Shown one piece after another: positions 17,179-25,993 of a stretch of DNA of 64,000 nt. The position numbers and the translations under genes are program-made. The notes under the pieces are model-generated. The model searched no databases. It saw nothing but the letters and a program-made list of their open reading frames with translations, and had not been told where the DNA came from. This DNA is from Halobacillus sp. A1. Its GTDB lineage: Bacteria; Bacillota; Bacilli; Bacillales; Halobacillaceae. The stretch lies in assembly GCF_024189295.1 (NCBI RefSeq), contig NZ_JAIZEN010000009.1, positions 81,595 through 145,594 of the forward strand, written 5' to 3'. Each line of letters opens with the position of its first letter. Position 1 is the stretch's first letter.

Positions 17179-17880
17179 TTACTTATCAGCAGGGAAATGT
17201 TCTTTCACTTGCTGAAGTGCCTGCTCAGCAAATATTGATTTTCCATACTCCTGAAGACGATAAATCGTTACAGAAGATTCATGTCCAAATTCCATTAACT
17301 GACTAAGAATATTTTCTTGTTCATTATCACTCATATTTTCATCGTTGAACTGAATATATAAATAATAAGCACTTTCAAAATGATACAATGCATCATCAAT
17401 TAGATTCGCTTTATTATCCATATAGTGACTTAATTGAATGACATCTTCAAAGTCAGTAAAGCGTAAAGTGAAATTAAGCGGAGCTAAATCATCCTCATCG
17501 GATTCTTCTTGATCGTTTGTGGATTCTTCTGCATCTGAATTATATTTATCGTCAAGTAGATTATCAAGGTTTTCGTCTACAGGTACATCAATTGATTTAC
17601 CCTCATCACTAGGGAGTTCGAGCTTTTGACCATCTTGGGAAACCTGCGCTTTAGTAACGATCACTTCTAGCCCTTTGTCCATTGCTTGAACTTGAATCCA
17701 AAGCGGACCGTCAGCTTGAAAGTTCTCTTGGTCATTAACTTCATCCATCATTTCCCAAAAAAGCTGTTCGCTGCGTTCGCGGTTATACCATATCTCTTCG
17801 CGGTCAAAGCCTAGCTGTTCTACGTCGTGATAGGAAACATAAAATTTAACAGTGTTCTCATTAATGCGTTCGATTTCCAT
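17179..17880 (-). CDS. mecA: ClpC adaptor protein MecA
   Basis: 233 residues. The N-terminal substrate-binding domain (MEIERINENTVKFYVSYHD...FWEMMDEV, 1-80) and the C-terminal ClpC-binding domain (FTLRFTDFEDVIQLSHY...EFGHESSVTIYRLQEYGK, about 135-230) are joined by a very acidic linker. It feeds ComK/ComS and aggregated proteins to ClpCP. The start is ATG 17880 behind a GGGAGAGAGA stretch. A perfect 16-bp palindrome lies 79 bp upstream. Confidence 0.95.
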   Translation of the reverse strand: MEIERINENTVKFYVSYHDVEQLGFDREEIWYNRERSEQLFWEMMDEVNDQENFQADGPLWIQVQAMDKGLEVIVTKAQVSQDGQKLELPSDEGKSIDVPVDENLDNLLDDKYNSDAEESTNDQEESDEDDLAPLNFTLRFTDFEDVIQLSHYMDNKANLIDDALYHFESAYYLYIQFNDENMSDNEQENILSQLMEFGHESSVTIYRLQEYGKSIFAEQALQQVKEHFPADK

Positions 17881-17958
17881 TTCTCTCTCTCCCTTCTATC
17901 GATTTGTAGGCGGAAGGGATCGTAAACCCTAAATCGCTTATAAATAACTTACCCTTCA

Positions 17959-17974
17959 GGTTAAAGCTTTAACC
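17959..17974. repeat. Perfect 16-bp palindrome upstream of mecA
   Basis: GGTTAAAGCTTTAACC reads the same on both strands. It lies in the 284-bp gap between the divergent mecA and TerC genes. It could be an operator or a small hairpin; no known regulator box matches in my memory. Confidence 0.5.
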
Positions 17975-18164
17975 CTCGTGATGCAATAGCGTAAGGATTG
18001 ATGTACTTCTATTGTATGACAGTAATACGAAAATGGAAAACAAATTGCTTCGAATCAGCGGATAACCAGAAAACAAGCCATAGATCATCTTATTTATTTA
18101 AGGTTGGCTTTCCATTCTAGCTTATTTTTTGAAATTTGTCACTACTTGGAGGGGTTGTTTTTTT

Positions 18165-18827
18165 ATGAATTGGGACATGCTTGAGCCTATACTGATCATT
18201 ATAGGCATCGATATTATTTTAGGTGGAGATAATGCTGTCGTTATAGCACTTGCAAGTAGAAACCTTCCCCCTAAGCAGCGGAATAAGGCTGTTTTAATGG
18301 GTACCGGACTAGCAATCGTATCAAGAGTGCTGCTCACGATGGTCGCTTTATACCTTCTACACATTCCTTATCTGCGATTAATTGGCGGAGTACTTCTTAT
18401 TTACATCGCCATTAAGCTGTTGATTGATAATGAAGACACCGCTTCGATTAAAAGCGGTGACAGCTTATTCAGTGCCATAAAAACCATTGTTTTTGCAGAT
18501 ATTGTCATGGGCTTCGATAATGTGCTGGCCATTGCAGGAGCCTCACACGGAAATATCACTTTAGTGATTTTCGGCTTACTCATATCTGTGCCCATAATCA
18601 TATGGGGAAGTCGCATCATTTTAAAGCTAATGGAAAGATTCTCTATTTTAGTTTACATCGGAGCAGGGATATTAGCATTTACAGCTGGAGAAATGATACT
18701 GGAGGACCCGCACGTATCAGAATTATTTTATCATGTGAATCCAATGCTTACTTTATTTCCATTGATGATGGTCCTTGTAACAATATCTATCGGTTATTTT
18801 TATAACAGACAAGCTATTGAAAAATAA
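18165..18827 (+). CDS. TerC-family integral membrane protein (YjbE-like)
   Basis: 220 residues with seven hydrophobic segments. The paired acidic motifs IDIILGGDNAVVIALA (15-30) and ADIVMGFDNVLAIAGA define the TerC fold. Members export Mn2+ or metallate secreted proteins; B. subtilis YjbE (MeeY group) has this neighbourhood. ATG 18165 has GGAGGGG upstream; the upstream extension to 18129 starts at TTG and is unlikely. I looked for a yybP-ykoY manganese riboswitch in the leader and do not see its conserved core. Confidence 0.92.
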   Translation: MNWDMLEPILIIIGIDIILGGDNAVVIALASRNLPPKQRNKAVLMGTGLAIVSRVLLTMVALYLLHIPYLRLIGGVLLIYIAIKLLIDNEDTASIKSGDSLFSAIKTIVFADIVMGFDNVLAIAGASHGNITLVIFGLLISVPIIIWGSRIILKLMERFSILVYIGAGILAFTAGEMILEDPHVSELFYHVNPMLTLFPLMMVLVTISIGYFYNRQAIEK

Positions 18828-18830
18828 AAA

Positions 18831-18862
18831 AACTGTTCCGATTTTTGGTCGGGACAGTTTTT
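18831..18862. terminator. Two-way terminator between TerC gene and spxA
   Basis: AAAACTGTTCCGA/GGTCGGGACAGTTTT-type stem with A-run and T-run on the two flanks, between two convergent genes whose stops are 41 bp apart. Confidence 0.85.
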
Positions 18863-18867
18863 TAATG

Positions 18868-19263
18868 TTAATTGACAAGACGCTGGGCTTCCTTAAGCTG
18901 GAACGTGCGGACGCTTCTGGGCAGAAAGCGGCGAATCTCGTCTTCGTTGTATCCGACTTGAAGGCGCTTGTCATCAATGATGATTGGGCGTCGCAACAAC
19001 CCGGGATTTTCTTGAATAAGATCGAAAAGATCTTGCATAGGTAATTGGTCAAAATCAACTTTCAACTTTTGGAATACTTTAGAACGAGTAGAAATGATTT
19101 CTTCTGTACCGTCTTCAGTCATTCTCAGAATTTCTTTAATTTCATCAATAGTTAAAGGTTCGGAGAAAATATTCCTTTCAGTATAAGGAATATTATGTTC
19201 CTCAAGCCACGCTTTTGCTTTCCGGCAAGATGTACAACTTGGTGAGGTATAAAGTGTTACCAT
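18868..19263 (-). CDS. spxA: Transcriptional regulator Spx
   Basis: 131 residues as in B. subtilis Spx (ArsC fold). The redox switch C10-T-S-C13, the Gly52 needed for contact with RNA polymerase alpha-CTD, and Arg92 in RRPI are all present. Under disulfide stress oxidised Spx activates thiol-homeostasis genes; its level is set by SpxH-ClpXP. The start is ATG 19263 behind GAGGAGTG. The 5' region (19264-19527) is long and AT-rich and contains a TTGACA (minus strand, 19363-19368) and a 7-1-7 inverted repeat. Confidence 0.97.
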   Translation of the reverse strand: MVTLYTSPSCTSCRKAKAWLEEHNIPYTERNIFSEPLTIDEIKEILRMTEDGTEEIISTRSKVFQKLKVDFDQLPMQDLFDLIQENPGLLRRPIIIDDKRLQVGYNEDEIRRFLPRSVRTFQLKEAQRLVN

Positions 19264-19312
19264 ACAGATACTTCACTCCTCGAGATTTATTGTATTGCAT
19301 TATTTAAAAATC

Positions 19313-19327
19313 CTAATTTAAAATTAG
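19313..19327. promoter_or_regulatory. 7-1-7 inverted repeat in the spxA leader
   Basis: CTAATTTAAAATTAG is a perfect 7-1-7 dyad 50 bp upstream of the spxA start and downstream of a TTGACA. Its geometry is that of Fur/PerR-type operators but the bases do not fit the PerR or Fur consensus. B. subtilis spxA is repressed by PerR and YodB, so an operator here is plausible; which protein binds is unknown. Confidence 0.35.
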
Positions 19328-19527
19328 TATAATCTAATCTTATGTATTTACTATAACACATTTGTCAACTAAAATCTATATTGCAATGTGTTAAAAGATT
19401 TACATTATTGATTAAACTATAAAATTAAAGTGTTATACAGTAATTTACCACAATTTCGAGGTGTTCAAACCTAAAACCTGAAGAATTTTGTGAAGAATTT
19501 CATTTTCAACTATGCCAAGTTATTGAA

Positions 19528-19556
19528 AATCCCCGCCTTTAGTATTGGCAGGGATT
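19528..19556 (-). terminator. Probable terminator of the GNAT (yjbC) gene's convergent side
   Basis: On the minus strand AATCCCTGCC/GGCGGGGATT with one mismatch and a short T-run, 7 bases past the stop at 19563. Confidence 0.5.
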
Positions 19557-19562
19557 ACTGAA

Positions 19563-20147
19563 TTATAATTTCTTCAAGTCTTTTAAAATATCGTCTGCTT
19601 CACGTTTTTCATCGATCGTCAATACTTCATCGACAGGCTGATATGATTTTCCGTAAAACTCACTATCTTTGTAAGTGTGAATTTCTTCATACATTCTTTT
19701 CATCTGTTCATAAATTTCTTCTTCAGATGCATCTTCAGGAGACCAGTAGAGGATTTCCATTGGATTGGGTTCATTCGTGGCAAGCGAACGTCGGGTATAA
19801 CCAATAGATTGAGCGTGCTTAAAGCCTTCTCTTTGATAAAAGTGAAGACGTTTCGCTGTATCAGTTTCTTCATAATCGACAGGTTCTACTTCCAGGATGA
19901 TCGGTTTACCCTTCGCTTTCATTTTTTCGATTAGTTGGTGGCCTAAGCCTTGACCTCTTGCATCAGACGATACGTAGACGTAATCAATGAAAATGAAAGA
20001 ATTGAACTCAGCATACATTAAGACGTGATGCTCGCCTTCATCTTTATAATATACATCGCTTTTTTCTTTTAAAAGAGTTTCCATATGTTCTTCAGATTTC
20101 ATTTCCTCTACAGGAAAGTATTGTTTAAGCTTTTTATACCAACTCAT
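19563..20147 (-). CDS. yjbC: GNAT acetyltransferase YjbC
   Basis: 194 residues. The acetyl-CoA loop is SSDARGQGLGHQLIEKM (about 61-77), preceded by FIDYVYVS and followed by LHFYQREGFKHA. The C-terminal extension (EEEIYEQMKRMYEEIHTYKD...) is unlike generic GNATs and matches what I recall of YjbC, which in B. subtilis sits just upstream of and can be cotranscribed with spxA; here the same order is kept. The substrate is unknown. The Shine-Dalgarno is AAGGGAG. Confidence 0.88.
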   Translation of the reverse strand: MSWYKKLKQYFPVEEMKSEEHMETLLKEKSDVYYKDEGEHHVLMYAEFNSFIFIDYVYVSSDARGQGLGHQLIEKMKAKGKPIILEVEPVDYEETDTAKRLHFYQREGFKHAQSIGYTRRSLATNEPNPMEILYWSPEDASEEEIYEQMKRMYEEIHTYKDSEFYGKSYQPVDEVLTIDEKREADDILKDLKKL

Positions 20148-20280
20148 TGATCTACTCCCTTATCAATTGATAATTACATTATAACTGATTCTTGATTCAT
20201 TGTTAAATTGATACCGGTTACAAAATCTATTGTTTGCATAAAATGGGGGTAATATCCATTGTGATTTCACTTAAAAATAT

Positions 20281-20316
20281 TTAAAAATCTCGCACCAATC
20301 GATGATCGATGCGAGA
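20281..20316 (-). terminator. Terminator of the DUF4015 gene
   Basis: On the minus strand TCTCGCA/TGCGAGA with an inner ATCGATCATCGAT-type stem and a following ATTTTTAAA, about 60 bases past the stop. Confidence 0.65.
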
Positions 20317-20376
20317 AAATCTCCATTATGTTTGTAATATTAAACCCTGGCAGGTAAACTTGAAGGCCGCCCACTC

Positions 20377-21582
20377 TTAAGGAGTATAATCTACACCTTT
20401 TGTATAATTGTTCGTGGCATTCCACAATAAATACTCTTCAATTCCGTTGTCATATAATGCTCGAATCTGGTCTTCCACTTCGGCTTTACCATATTGGAAT
20501 GTCGATCCGGAATAAAGCCAAGGTGCCTCAAAATCCTGAAGCCATGGCCGGGAAACGGGAGGTTCTTCTAATGCACCAAGTATTTTGTTTTCTACCTTTG
20601 AATATTCATCGATGATATTATACGGCTCTGTGTCAGGTTTATCAATACCGAAATAAGGTCCCCAATGACTCGGATAAATCATTGAGGAAATAACATCTAC
20701 ATTACTAGAGATTTGTGAAAAATTCTGTCCAATGCCCGGTGATTCCTCAATTGTTGCAGCATAACCGAATATATCTACTGAAACGTCAACATCATAATCA
20801 CTTAAATCCTGGCGGGCGTATTCCACAAAATCAGTTACAGCGCTCACACGTTTTTTAATATTAGATTCTTCAGAATCCGCATATTCTCCTTCATCATATT
20901 GCAGCTCTTCATCACGGTTTTCAAATCCCTCTGGGAACCGGACGTAATCAAATTGAATTTCTTGGAATCCCAACTCTGCAGCCATTTTTGCAATCTCTAA
21001 ATTATATTCCCATACTTCTTTCTTAAAAGGATTTACAAAAGCTTCATTTCGACTGTTTCTCCAAACCTCACCATTTTTTTGAAAGGAGAGGTCCGGTCGT
21101 TCTTCAGCTAATAAATTATCTTTGAACACAACCACACGAGCAATTGGATATATATTTTTTTCTTGTAACTCTTCTAGCATTTTTCTAGGATCATTTATGT
21201 ATGGCTCTGCAATATCTGCATATGGTGAATCTTCTGGCGGTTCAAATGAAATGTTCCCATGATCTTCTTTGACATCGATTACCATTGCATTTAAATCCGT
21301 GCTTTCGACAAGTTCGGTCAGCCCTTCCATTTTTGCACCGCCAGCCGAAGGACCGGTGACATATATCCCTCTAACAGCATCAGGATATTCAAAATCCAAA
21401 CCAGCATCAAATACAAAGCGGGCAATCCTATCTGGTATATCCAAGGTTTGCAAATTTAAGTCTTTTCCATAATGGTCCTTCGCCTCCATTTGAGCCTCGG
21501 CATCTGATACAGTAAATAACAGTAAAGAAACAAAAAATAAAAGGCATGTAAAAATAATTTTGTTAAAATAACATTTCCCCAT
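20377..21582 (-). CDS. Secreted putative glycoside hydrolase (DUF4015)
   Basis: 401 residues. A signal peptide (about 1-30, hydrophobic core FTCLLFFVSLLLFTVS then DAEAQ) is followed by a TIM-barrel-like domain: VRGIYVTGPSAGG, NAMVIDVKEDHG, YPIARVVVFKDNL, EIQFDYVRFPEG, VDISVDIFGYAA-type and MIYPSHWGPYFG. These are the conserved blocks of the DUF4015/COG1306 family, distantly related to glycosidases. The substrate is unknown; a cell-wall or exopolysaccharide target is a guess. The Shine-Dalgarno is GAAGGGG. The mature protein is strongly acidic. Confidence 0.85.
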   Translation of the reverse strand: MGKCYFNKIIFTCLLFFVSLLLFTVSDAEAQMEAKDHYGKDLNLQTLDIPDRIARFVFDAGLDFEYPDAVRGIYVTGPSAGGAKMEGLTELVESTDLNAMVIDVKEDHGNISFEPPEDSPYADIAEPYINDPRKMLEELQEKNIYPIARVVVFKDNLLAEERPDLSFQKNGEVWRNSRNEAFVNPFKKEVWEYNLEIAKMAAELGFQEIQFDYVRFPEGFENRDEELQYDEGEYADSEESNIKKRVSAVTDFVEYARQDLSDYDVDVSVDIFGYAATIEESPGIGQNFSQISSNVDVISSMIYPSHWGPYFGIDKPDTEPYNIIDEYSKVENKILGALEEPPVSRPWLQDFEAPWLYSGSTFQYGKAEVEDQIRALYDNGIEEYLLWNATNNYTKGVDYTP

Positions 21583-21702
21583 CTAACCCCTTCTTCCAAT
21601 CTGTAATTTTCTAATTCTATTATATAAGAGAATAGTATGTAATGAATAGTCTTGCATTGTATTTTTTGCGTTTTTTTCTATTTTTTCCAATAGTAACCAC
21701 TC

Positions 21703-21741
21703 AAAAAAAAGAGCCTTACTCCATAAGCGTAAGGCTCTTTT
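21703..21741 (-). terminator. Terminator of the opp operon
   Basis: On the minus strand GAGCCTTAC/GTAAGGCTC with a nine-base loop and a run of eight T, just past oppF. Confidence 0.92.
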
Positions 21742-21756
21742 CATTTAATTATCATG

Positions 21757-22698
21757 TCACTCGGTCACTGTACTGTATTCTTTTTGATAGTTCTCAAATT
21801 CTTTTGTTGTGCATAATACCCAATGGTCCGGACGAACTTCTCTGAATTCAGGCTCTTCACTAGTATCATGATCGTTTGGATTGTAAGTGAACCTCTCACG
21901 GGAACGCTCATAAATAGGGTCTGGAAGAGGTATTGCTGACAATAGCGACTGAGTATATGGATGAATCGGATTTCTATACAATTCATCCGCATCGGCAAGC
22001 TCTACCATTTTACCGAAATACATTACACCGATACGATCACTGATATATTTAACCATTGATAAATCGTGTGCTATAAACAGGTAAGTTAAGCCCTTCTCCT
22101 CTTGAAGCTTTTTCAGCAGGTTAACTACCTGTGCCTGAATGGAAACATCCAGCGCGGAAATCGGCTCATCAGCAATAACAAATGATGGATCCACTGCTAG
22201 AGCTCTTGCAATACCAATACGTTGACGCTGGCCTCCACTGAACTCGTGAGGATATCGGTTGGCATGCTCCTTATTCAATCCTACCGTTTCCAAAAGTTCT
22301 TCCACTTTGGCTCTACGTGCTTTAACATCACCTTTTAAGCCATGGATATCCATTCCTTCTGCAATGATATCTACAACTTTCATGCGAGGATTAAGTGATG
22401 CGTATGGATCCTGGAAAATCATTTGCATTTCACGATTGAATTTCTTTAACTGCTCACGATTCTTTTTGCCATGTACATTTTCACCATTAAATAGAACTTC
22501 GCCATCAGTAGCATTGTATAAGCGGATGATGCTGCGGCCGGTCGTAGACTTTCCACAGCCTGACTCCCCTACAAGCCCAAAGGTTTCCCCTTTATATATG
22601 CTGAAATTCAAACCATCCACTGCCTTTACAACACTGTTACGGCCGGTTTTAAAATGCTGTTTTAAATTTTTTATTTCTACTAATTTTTCTTGAGTCAT
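21757..22698 (-). CDS. oppF: Oligopeptide ABC transporter ATP-binding protein OppF
   Basis: 313 residues. Walker A GESGCGKST (about 42-50), the signature SGGQRQRIGIARAL, Walker B VIADEPISALD, and the C-terminal oligopeptide-transporter extension (PIHPYTQSLLSAIPLPDP) are present. One of two ATPases powering peptide uptake. The ATG overlaps the oppD stop by 4 bp (ATGA), with AAAGGTGA upstream. It is the last gene of the operon. Confidence 0.96.
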   Translation of the reverse strand: MTQEKLVEIKNLKQHFKTGRNSVVKAVDGLNFSIYKGETFGLVGESGCGKSTTGRSIIRLYNATDGEVLFNGENVHGKKNREQLKKFNREMQMIFQDPYASLNPRMKVVDIIAEGMDIHGLKGDVKARRAKVEELLETVGLNKEHANRYPHEFSGGQRQRIGIARALAVDPSFVIADEPISALDVSIQAQVVNLLKKLQEEKGLTYLFIAHDLSMVKYISDRIGVMYFGKMVELADADELYRNPIHPYTQSLLSAIPLPDPIYERSRERFTYNPNDHDTSEEPEFREVRPDHWVLCTTKEFENYQKEYSTVTE

Positions 22699-23747
22699 GA
22701 ACGATCACCTTTCCCACTATTTGTGGCCATAGCAGCTACTCGTTTTTTGATTGCTTCCGGTGGATCAATGTCTGGTGCATGCTCATGCAGCAGCCAGGTT
22801 GCCGCATAATGTGTGTCTGACACTTTAAATAATGGCGGCTCCTGCTCTTTATCAATTTGCATGGCAAATTCATTACGAGAAGCAAAAGCGTCTCCTTTTG
22901 GAGGATTCAATAAATCAGGAGGTGAACCGGGAATTGCATATAATTCAGCAACCTCTGATTCTAAAGAAGGCATTGATCCAAGCAATCCCCACGTATATGG
23001 ATGTTTTGGATTATAGAAAACATCATCTACAGTTCCAATTTCTACAATTTTTCCAGCATACATTACGGCAACTCGGTCAGCTACGTTAGCTACAACTCCT
23101 AAATCATGAGTTATGAAAATAGTAGCTGAGTCTGTTTTTTTCTGTATATCTTTCATTAATTCAATGATTTGGGCTTGAATGGTAACATCTAAAGCGGTTG
23201 TCGGTTCATCAGCTATCAACAGTTTAGGATTACAGGCCAGAGCGATTGCTACAACTACTCTCTGACGCATCCCACCAGAAAACTGGTGAGGATACTGTTT
23301 AATTCGGCTTTCAGCATCTGGGATACCCACTAATTCCAACAATTCCATTACACGCTTCTTTGCTTGAGCTTTACTCATTTTTTGGTGCTTAATCAGACCT
23401 TCCATGATCTGATTTCCGACTTTCATAGTAGGGTTCAAGGAAGTCATAGGGTCTTGAAAGATCATCGAAATATCTTTCCCGCGTATTTTTTGCATTTCTT
23501 TTTCACTTAATTTAGCTAGGTCGCGTCCTTCAAAAAGAATTTCACCTTCTTTGATTCTTCCAGGAGGCATTGGAATCAGCTTCATAAGAGCTTTAGTTGT
23601 TACCGATTTGCCTGACCCCGACTCCCCTACAATTGCGAGAGTTTCACCTTTTTTAACACTGAAGTTGACTCCGCGCACAGCTTGTACTTCTCCACCATAA
23701 GTGTCAAAGGATACGTGCATATTTTTCACTTCTAATAAATTGTCCAT
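22695..23747 (-). CDS. oppD: Oligopeptide ABC transporter ATP-binding protein OppD
   Basis: 350 residues. Walker A GESGSGKSVTTKALM, signature SGGMRQRVVVAIAL, Walker B LIADEPTTALD and the C-terminal oligo_HPY region (NPKHPYTWGLLGSMP) are present. It pairs with OppF. ATG 23747 follows GGAGGTAAG. It lies 16 bp downstream of oppC. Confidence 0.96.
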   Translation of the reverse strand: MDNLLEVKNMHVSFDTYGGEVQAVRGVNFSVKKGETLAIVGESGSGKSVTTKALMKLIPMPPGRIKEGEILFEGRDLAKLSEKEMQKIRGKDISMIFQDPMTSLNPTMKVGNQIMEGLIKHQKMSKAQAKKRVMELLELVGIPDAESRIKQYPHQFSGGMRQRVVVAIALACNPKLLIADEPTTALDVTIQAQIIELMKDIQKKTDSATIFITHDLGVVANVADRVAVMYAGKIVEIGTVDDVFYNPKHPYTWGLLGSMPSLESEVAELYAIPGSPPDLLNPPKGDAFASRNEFAMQIDKEQEPPLFKVSDTHYAATWLLHEHAPDIDPPEAIKKRVAAMATNSGKGDRS

Positions 23748-23763
23748 TTTTTACACTTACCTC

Positions 23764-24897
23764 CTATTCGCGCATCTTCGGATCAAATGCATCTCGAAGA
23801 CCGTCAGCCAACATATTAAACGCAATCATAATCAATGAAATAATAAGCGCAGGGAAAAATAATATGTGTGGGTAAATTTGCAACGACTGGAATCCATCTT
23901 CAACCAGCGTACCTAATGATGCCAATGGAGTTGGAAGTCCAAGGCCGATAAAGCTTAGGAATGCTTCAAAGAATATTGCTGATGGAATAGTGAACATTGT
24001 GTTAATAATAATCAGGCTTAATACGTTAGGTATAAGATGTTTTCTTAGAATACGTCCATCGGGTGCCCCTAAAGTTCTCGAAGCCAGGACAAACTCCTGG
24101 TTTTTCAGCTTAAGAATCTGCCCCCTGACTATCCTTGCCATCGATATCCAACCTGTGATCGTCAGGGCTATCGTAATGGATAATATCCCCGGTTCGAGAA
24201 TCAGTATCATCAGTATTACAATGACTAAGTTCGGGACTCCAATCAGAACCTCAATAATCCGCTGCATATAATTATCTACTCTGCCGCCATAATAAGCAGA
24301 AATTCCACCATAAGCAACCCCGATGACCATGTCAATCGCTGCAGCTAAAAAGGCAATATATAAAGAGATCCTTGTCCCTTCCCAGGCTCGTGTGAATAAA
24401 TCACGACCGAGGCCATCTGTTCCGAACCAAAAATTCTGCTCTTCCATGTCTTTTGCAGCATACACATCATAAACTGCTTCTACTTCAGCCGGCTCACCGT
24501 TACTGCCGTCATTAAGTACTGTAGTTTCAATGTAATCTTCATCGTTATTAAACCGCATCAATGCGTTTGTTTCTGCCTGGTCCAGTGAATCATTTGTTTG
24601 TACCGTACTAAGGGTACCATCCATACCAAGCCATCCCATTCCTTCAATTTTAGGAGGCATTTTAGCCCGGGACAAGTCTTGTTCGAATTGGTCGTATTCG
24701 TTCAGCGAAGGGCCAATCGCCGCCATTACAATTAATAAAATAAGAACGACTAATCCGATCATAGCTCCAACGTTTTTACGCAAACGAATAAATGAGTCCT
24801 GCCAGAATGATAAACTTGGCCGACTGATCTTTTCACTATCGTCCTCGCGAGTATCTACAGGGACGAATAAGTCTTTATTTGGTTTGTGATTATCCAT
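23764..24897 (-). CDS. oppC: Oligopeptide ABC transporter permease OppC (with enlarged outer loop)
   Basis: 377 residues, about 70 longer than the usual 300-310. Six membrane helices are visible; the EAA loop is LVLASRTLGAPDGRILRKHL. The extra length lies between helix 1 (about 40-65) and FGTDGLGRDLFTRAWEGTRIS, an acidic extracytoplasmic segment (about 95-155) that includes SLDQAETNALMRF and EVEAVYDVYAAKDME. Such a loop faces the binding protein. The Shine-Dalgarno is GGAGAGTAG. It lies 7 bp downstream of oppB. Confidence 0.93.
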   Translation of the reverse strand: MDNHKPNKDLFVPVDTREDDSEKISRPSLSFWQDSFIRLRKNVGAMIGLVVLILLIVMAAIGPSLNEYDQFEQDLSRAKMPPKIEGMGWLGMDGTLSTVQTNDSLDQAETNALMRFNNDEDYIETTVLNDGSNGEPAEVEAVYDVYAAKDMEEQNFWFGTDGLGRDLFTRAWEGTRISLYIAFLAAAIDMVIGVAYGGISAYYGGRVDNYMQRIIEVLIGVPNLVIVILMILILEPGILSITIALTITGWISMARIVRGQILKLKNQEFVLASRTLGAPDGRILRKHLIPNVLSLIIINTMFTIPSAIFFEAFLSFIGLGLPTPLASLGTLVEDGFQSLQIYPHILFFPALIISLIMIAFNMLADGLRDAFDPKMRE

Positions 24898-24904
24898 ATA
24901 GGAT

Positions 24905-25831
24905 CTACTCTCCTTCTGCCAGTCGAATTCTAGGGTCTATGATCCCATAAAGCAAGTCAATAACTAGTACAATGATGATGAAAAAGAACGCAAAAAATAA
25001 TGTTGTGCCCATAATAATAGGAAAATCATTGGTATTGATCGATTTAACAAATTGGTCACCAATTCCCGGGACAGCAAATATGCTTTCAATTACAAGTGTA
25101 CCAGTCATCAACCCTACAGCAAGAGGTCCTAATACTGTTATTAAAGGAATTAACGCATTACGTACTCCATGTTTAAATACAACCCCAAACTTATTTACTC
25201 CTTTGGCACGAGCTGTTGTGATATAATCTGACCCCATTACTTCAAGCATCTCTGTTCGCATAAAGCGGGCTGCAATTGCGAGAGGGAATATGGCAAGTGA
25301 AAGTGTAGGCATCACCGTATGTTCCCATGTTCCCCATAGAGCCACCGGAAACCATCCTAGCTTTACGCCAACAAAATACTGAAAGATTCCTGCAAAAACA
25401 AAAGAAGGTACAGATTGTCCTATAACAGCAGTAAATGTTGAACCGTAATCCAAAAAGCCATTATGGTATATTGCTGATACTAAGCCTAACAGCATACCTA
25501 GCAGCGTACCTATAATCATTGCCTGCAGGCCGATTTGTAATGATGGTCCAATCCTATCCAAGATAATCGTAGTTACTTCACGGTTGTCAAATTGGAAAGA
25601 AATCCCTAAATCCCCTTGTACGAGATTGACCATATAATTAAAGTATTGAACGGGTACGGGATCATCCAATCCGTATTTTGCTAAAACAACAGCTTGCTGC
25701 TCTTCCGATAACCTATCCGCTGCACTCAAAGGAGTTCCCGGAAGAAACTTCATTAAGAAGAACGTAAAGGTCGCAATTAAAAACATTGTTATGACCATGT
25801 ACACTAAACGCTGGGTTATATAACGTGCCAT
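24905..25831 (-). CDS. oppB: Oligopeptide ABC transporter permease OppB
   Basis: 308 residues. The N-terminus MARYITQRLVYMVITMFLIATFTFFLMKFLPG and the EAA loop YITTARAKGVNKFGVVFKHGVRNALIP are typical. The start is ATG 25831 behind TAGGAGGTG; the longer frame to 25876 begins upstream of the ribosome site. A partial terminator lies between it and oppA, which lowers permease expression relative to the binding protein. Confidence 0.95.
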   Translation of the reverse strand: MARYITQRLVYMVITMFLIATFTFFLMKFLPGTPLSAADRLSEEQQAVVLAKYGLDDPVPVQYFNYMVNLVQGDLGISFQFDNREVTTIILDRIGPSLQIGLQAMIIGTLLGMLLGLVSAIYHNGFLDYGSTFTAVIGQSVPSFVFAGIFQYFVGVKLGWFPVALWGTWEHTVMPTLSLAIFPLAIAARFMRTEMLEVMGSDYITTARAKGVNKFGVVFKHGVRNALIPLITVLGPLAVGLMTGTLVIESIFAVPGIGDQFVKSINTNDFPIIMGTTLFFAFFFIIIVLVIDLLYGIIDPRIRLAEGE

Positions 25832-25918
25832 TGAAGCACCTCCTAATTGTATCTCTGAAGTCGATATTACGGGCAATTGATTGAGAATTTTCTATTATCC
25901 GAATATTCTTACAACAGG

Positions 25919-25960
25919 GAAAAAGAGAGTATACGCCAACATTTGGACATATACTCTCTC
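25919..25960 (-). terminator. Attenuating hairpin between oppA and oppB
   Basis: On the minus strand GAGAGTATA/TATACTCTC followed by a run of five T after GAGAG. It sits inside the operon 34 bp past the oppA stop, so readthrough is required for oppBCDF. Confidence 0.8.
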
Positions 25961-25993
25961 CCCTATTTGTTAGCCAATTCTGGGCCGGTTTTA

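Noticed and set aside
17881..18164. Possible yybP-ykoY manganese riboswitch before the TerC gene
   Set aside because: The conserved paired loops of that class are not seen; only unrelated dyads are present.
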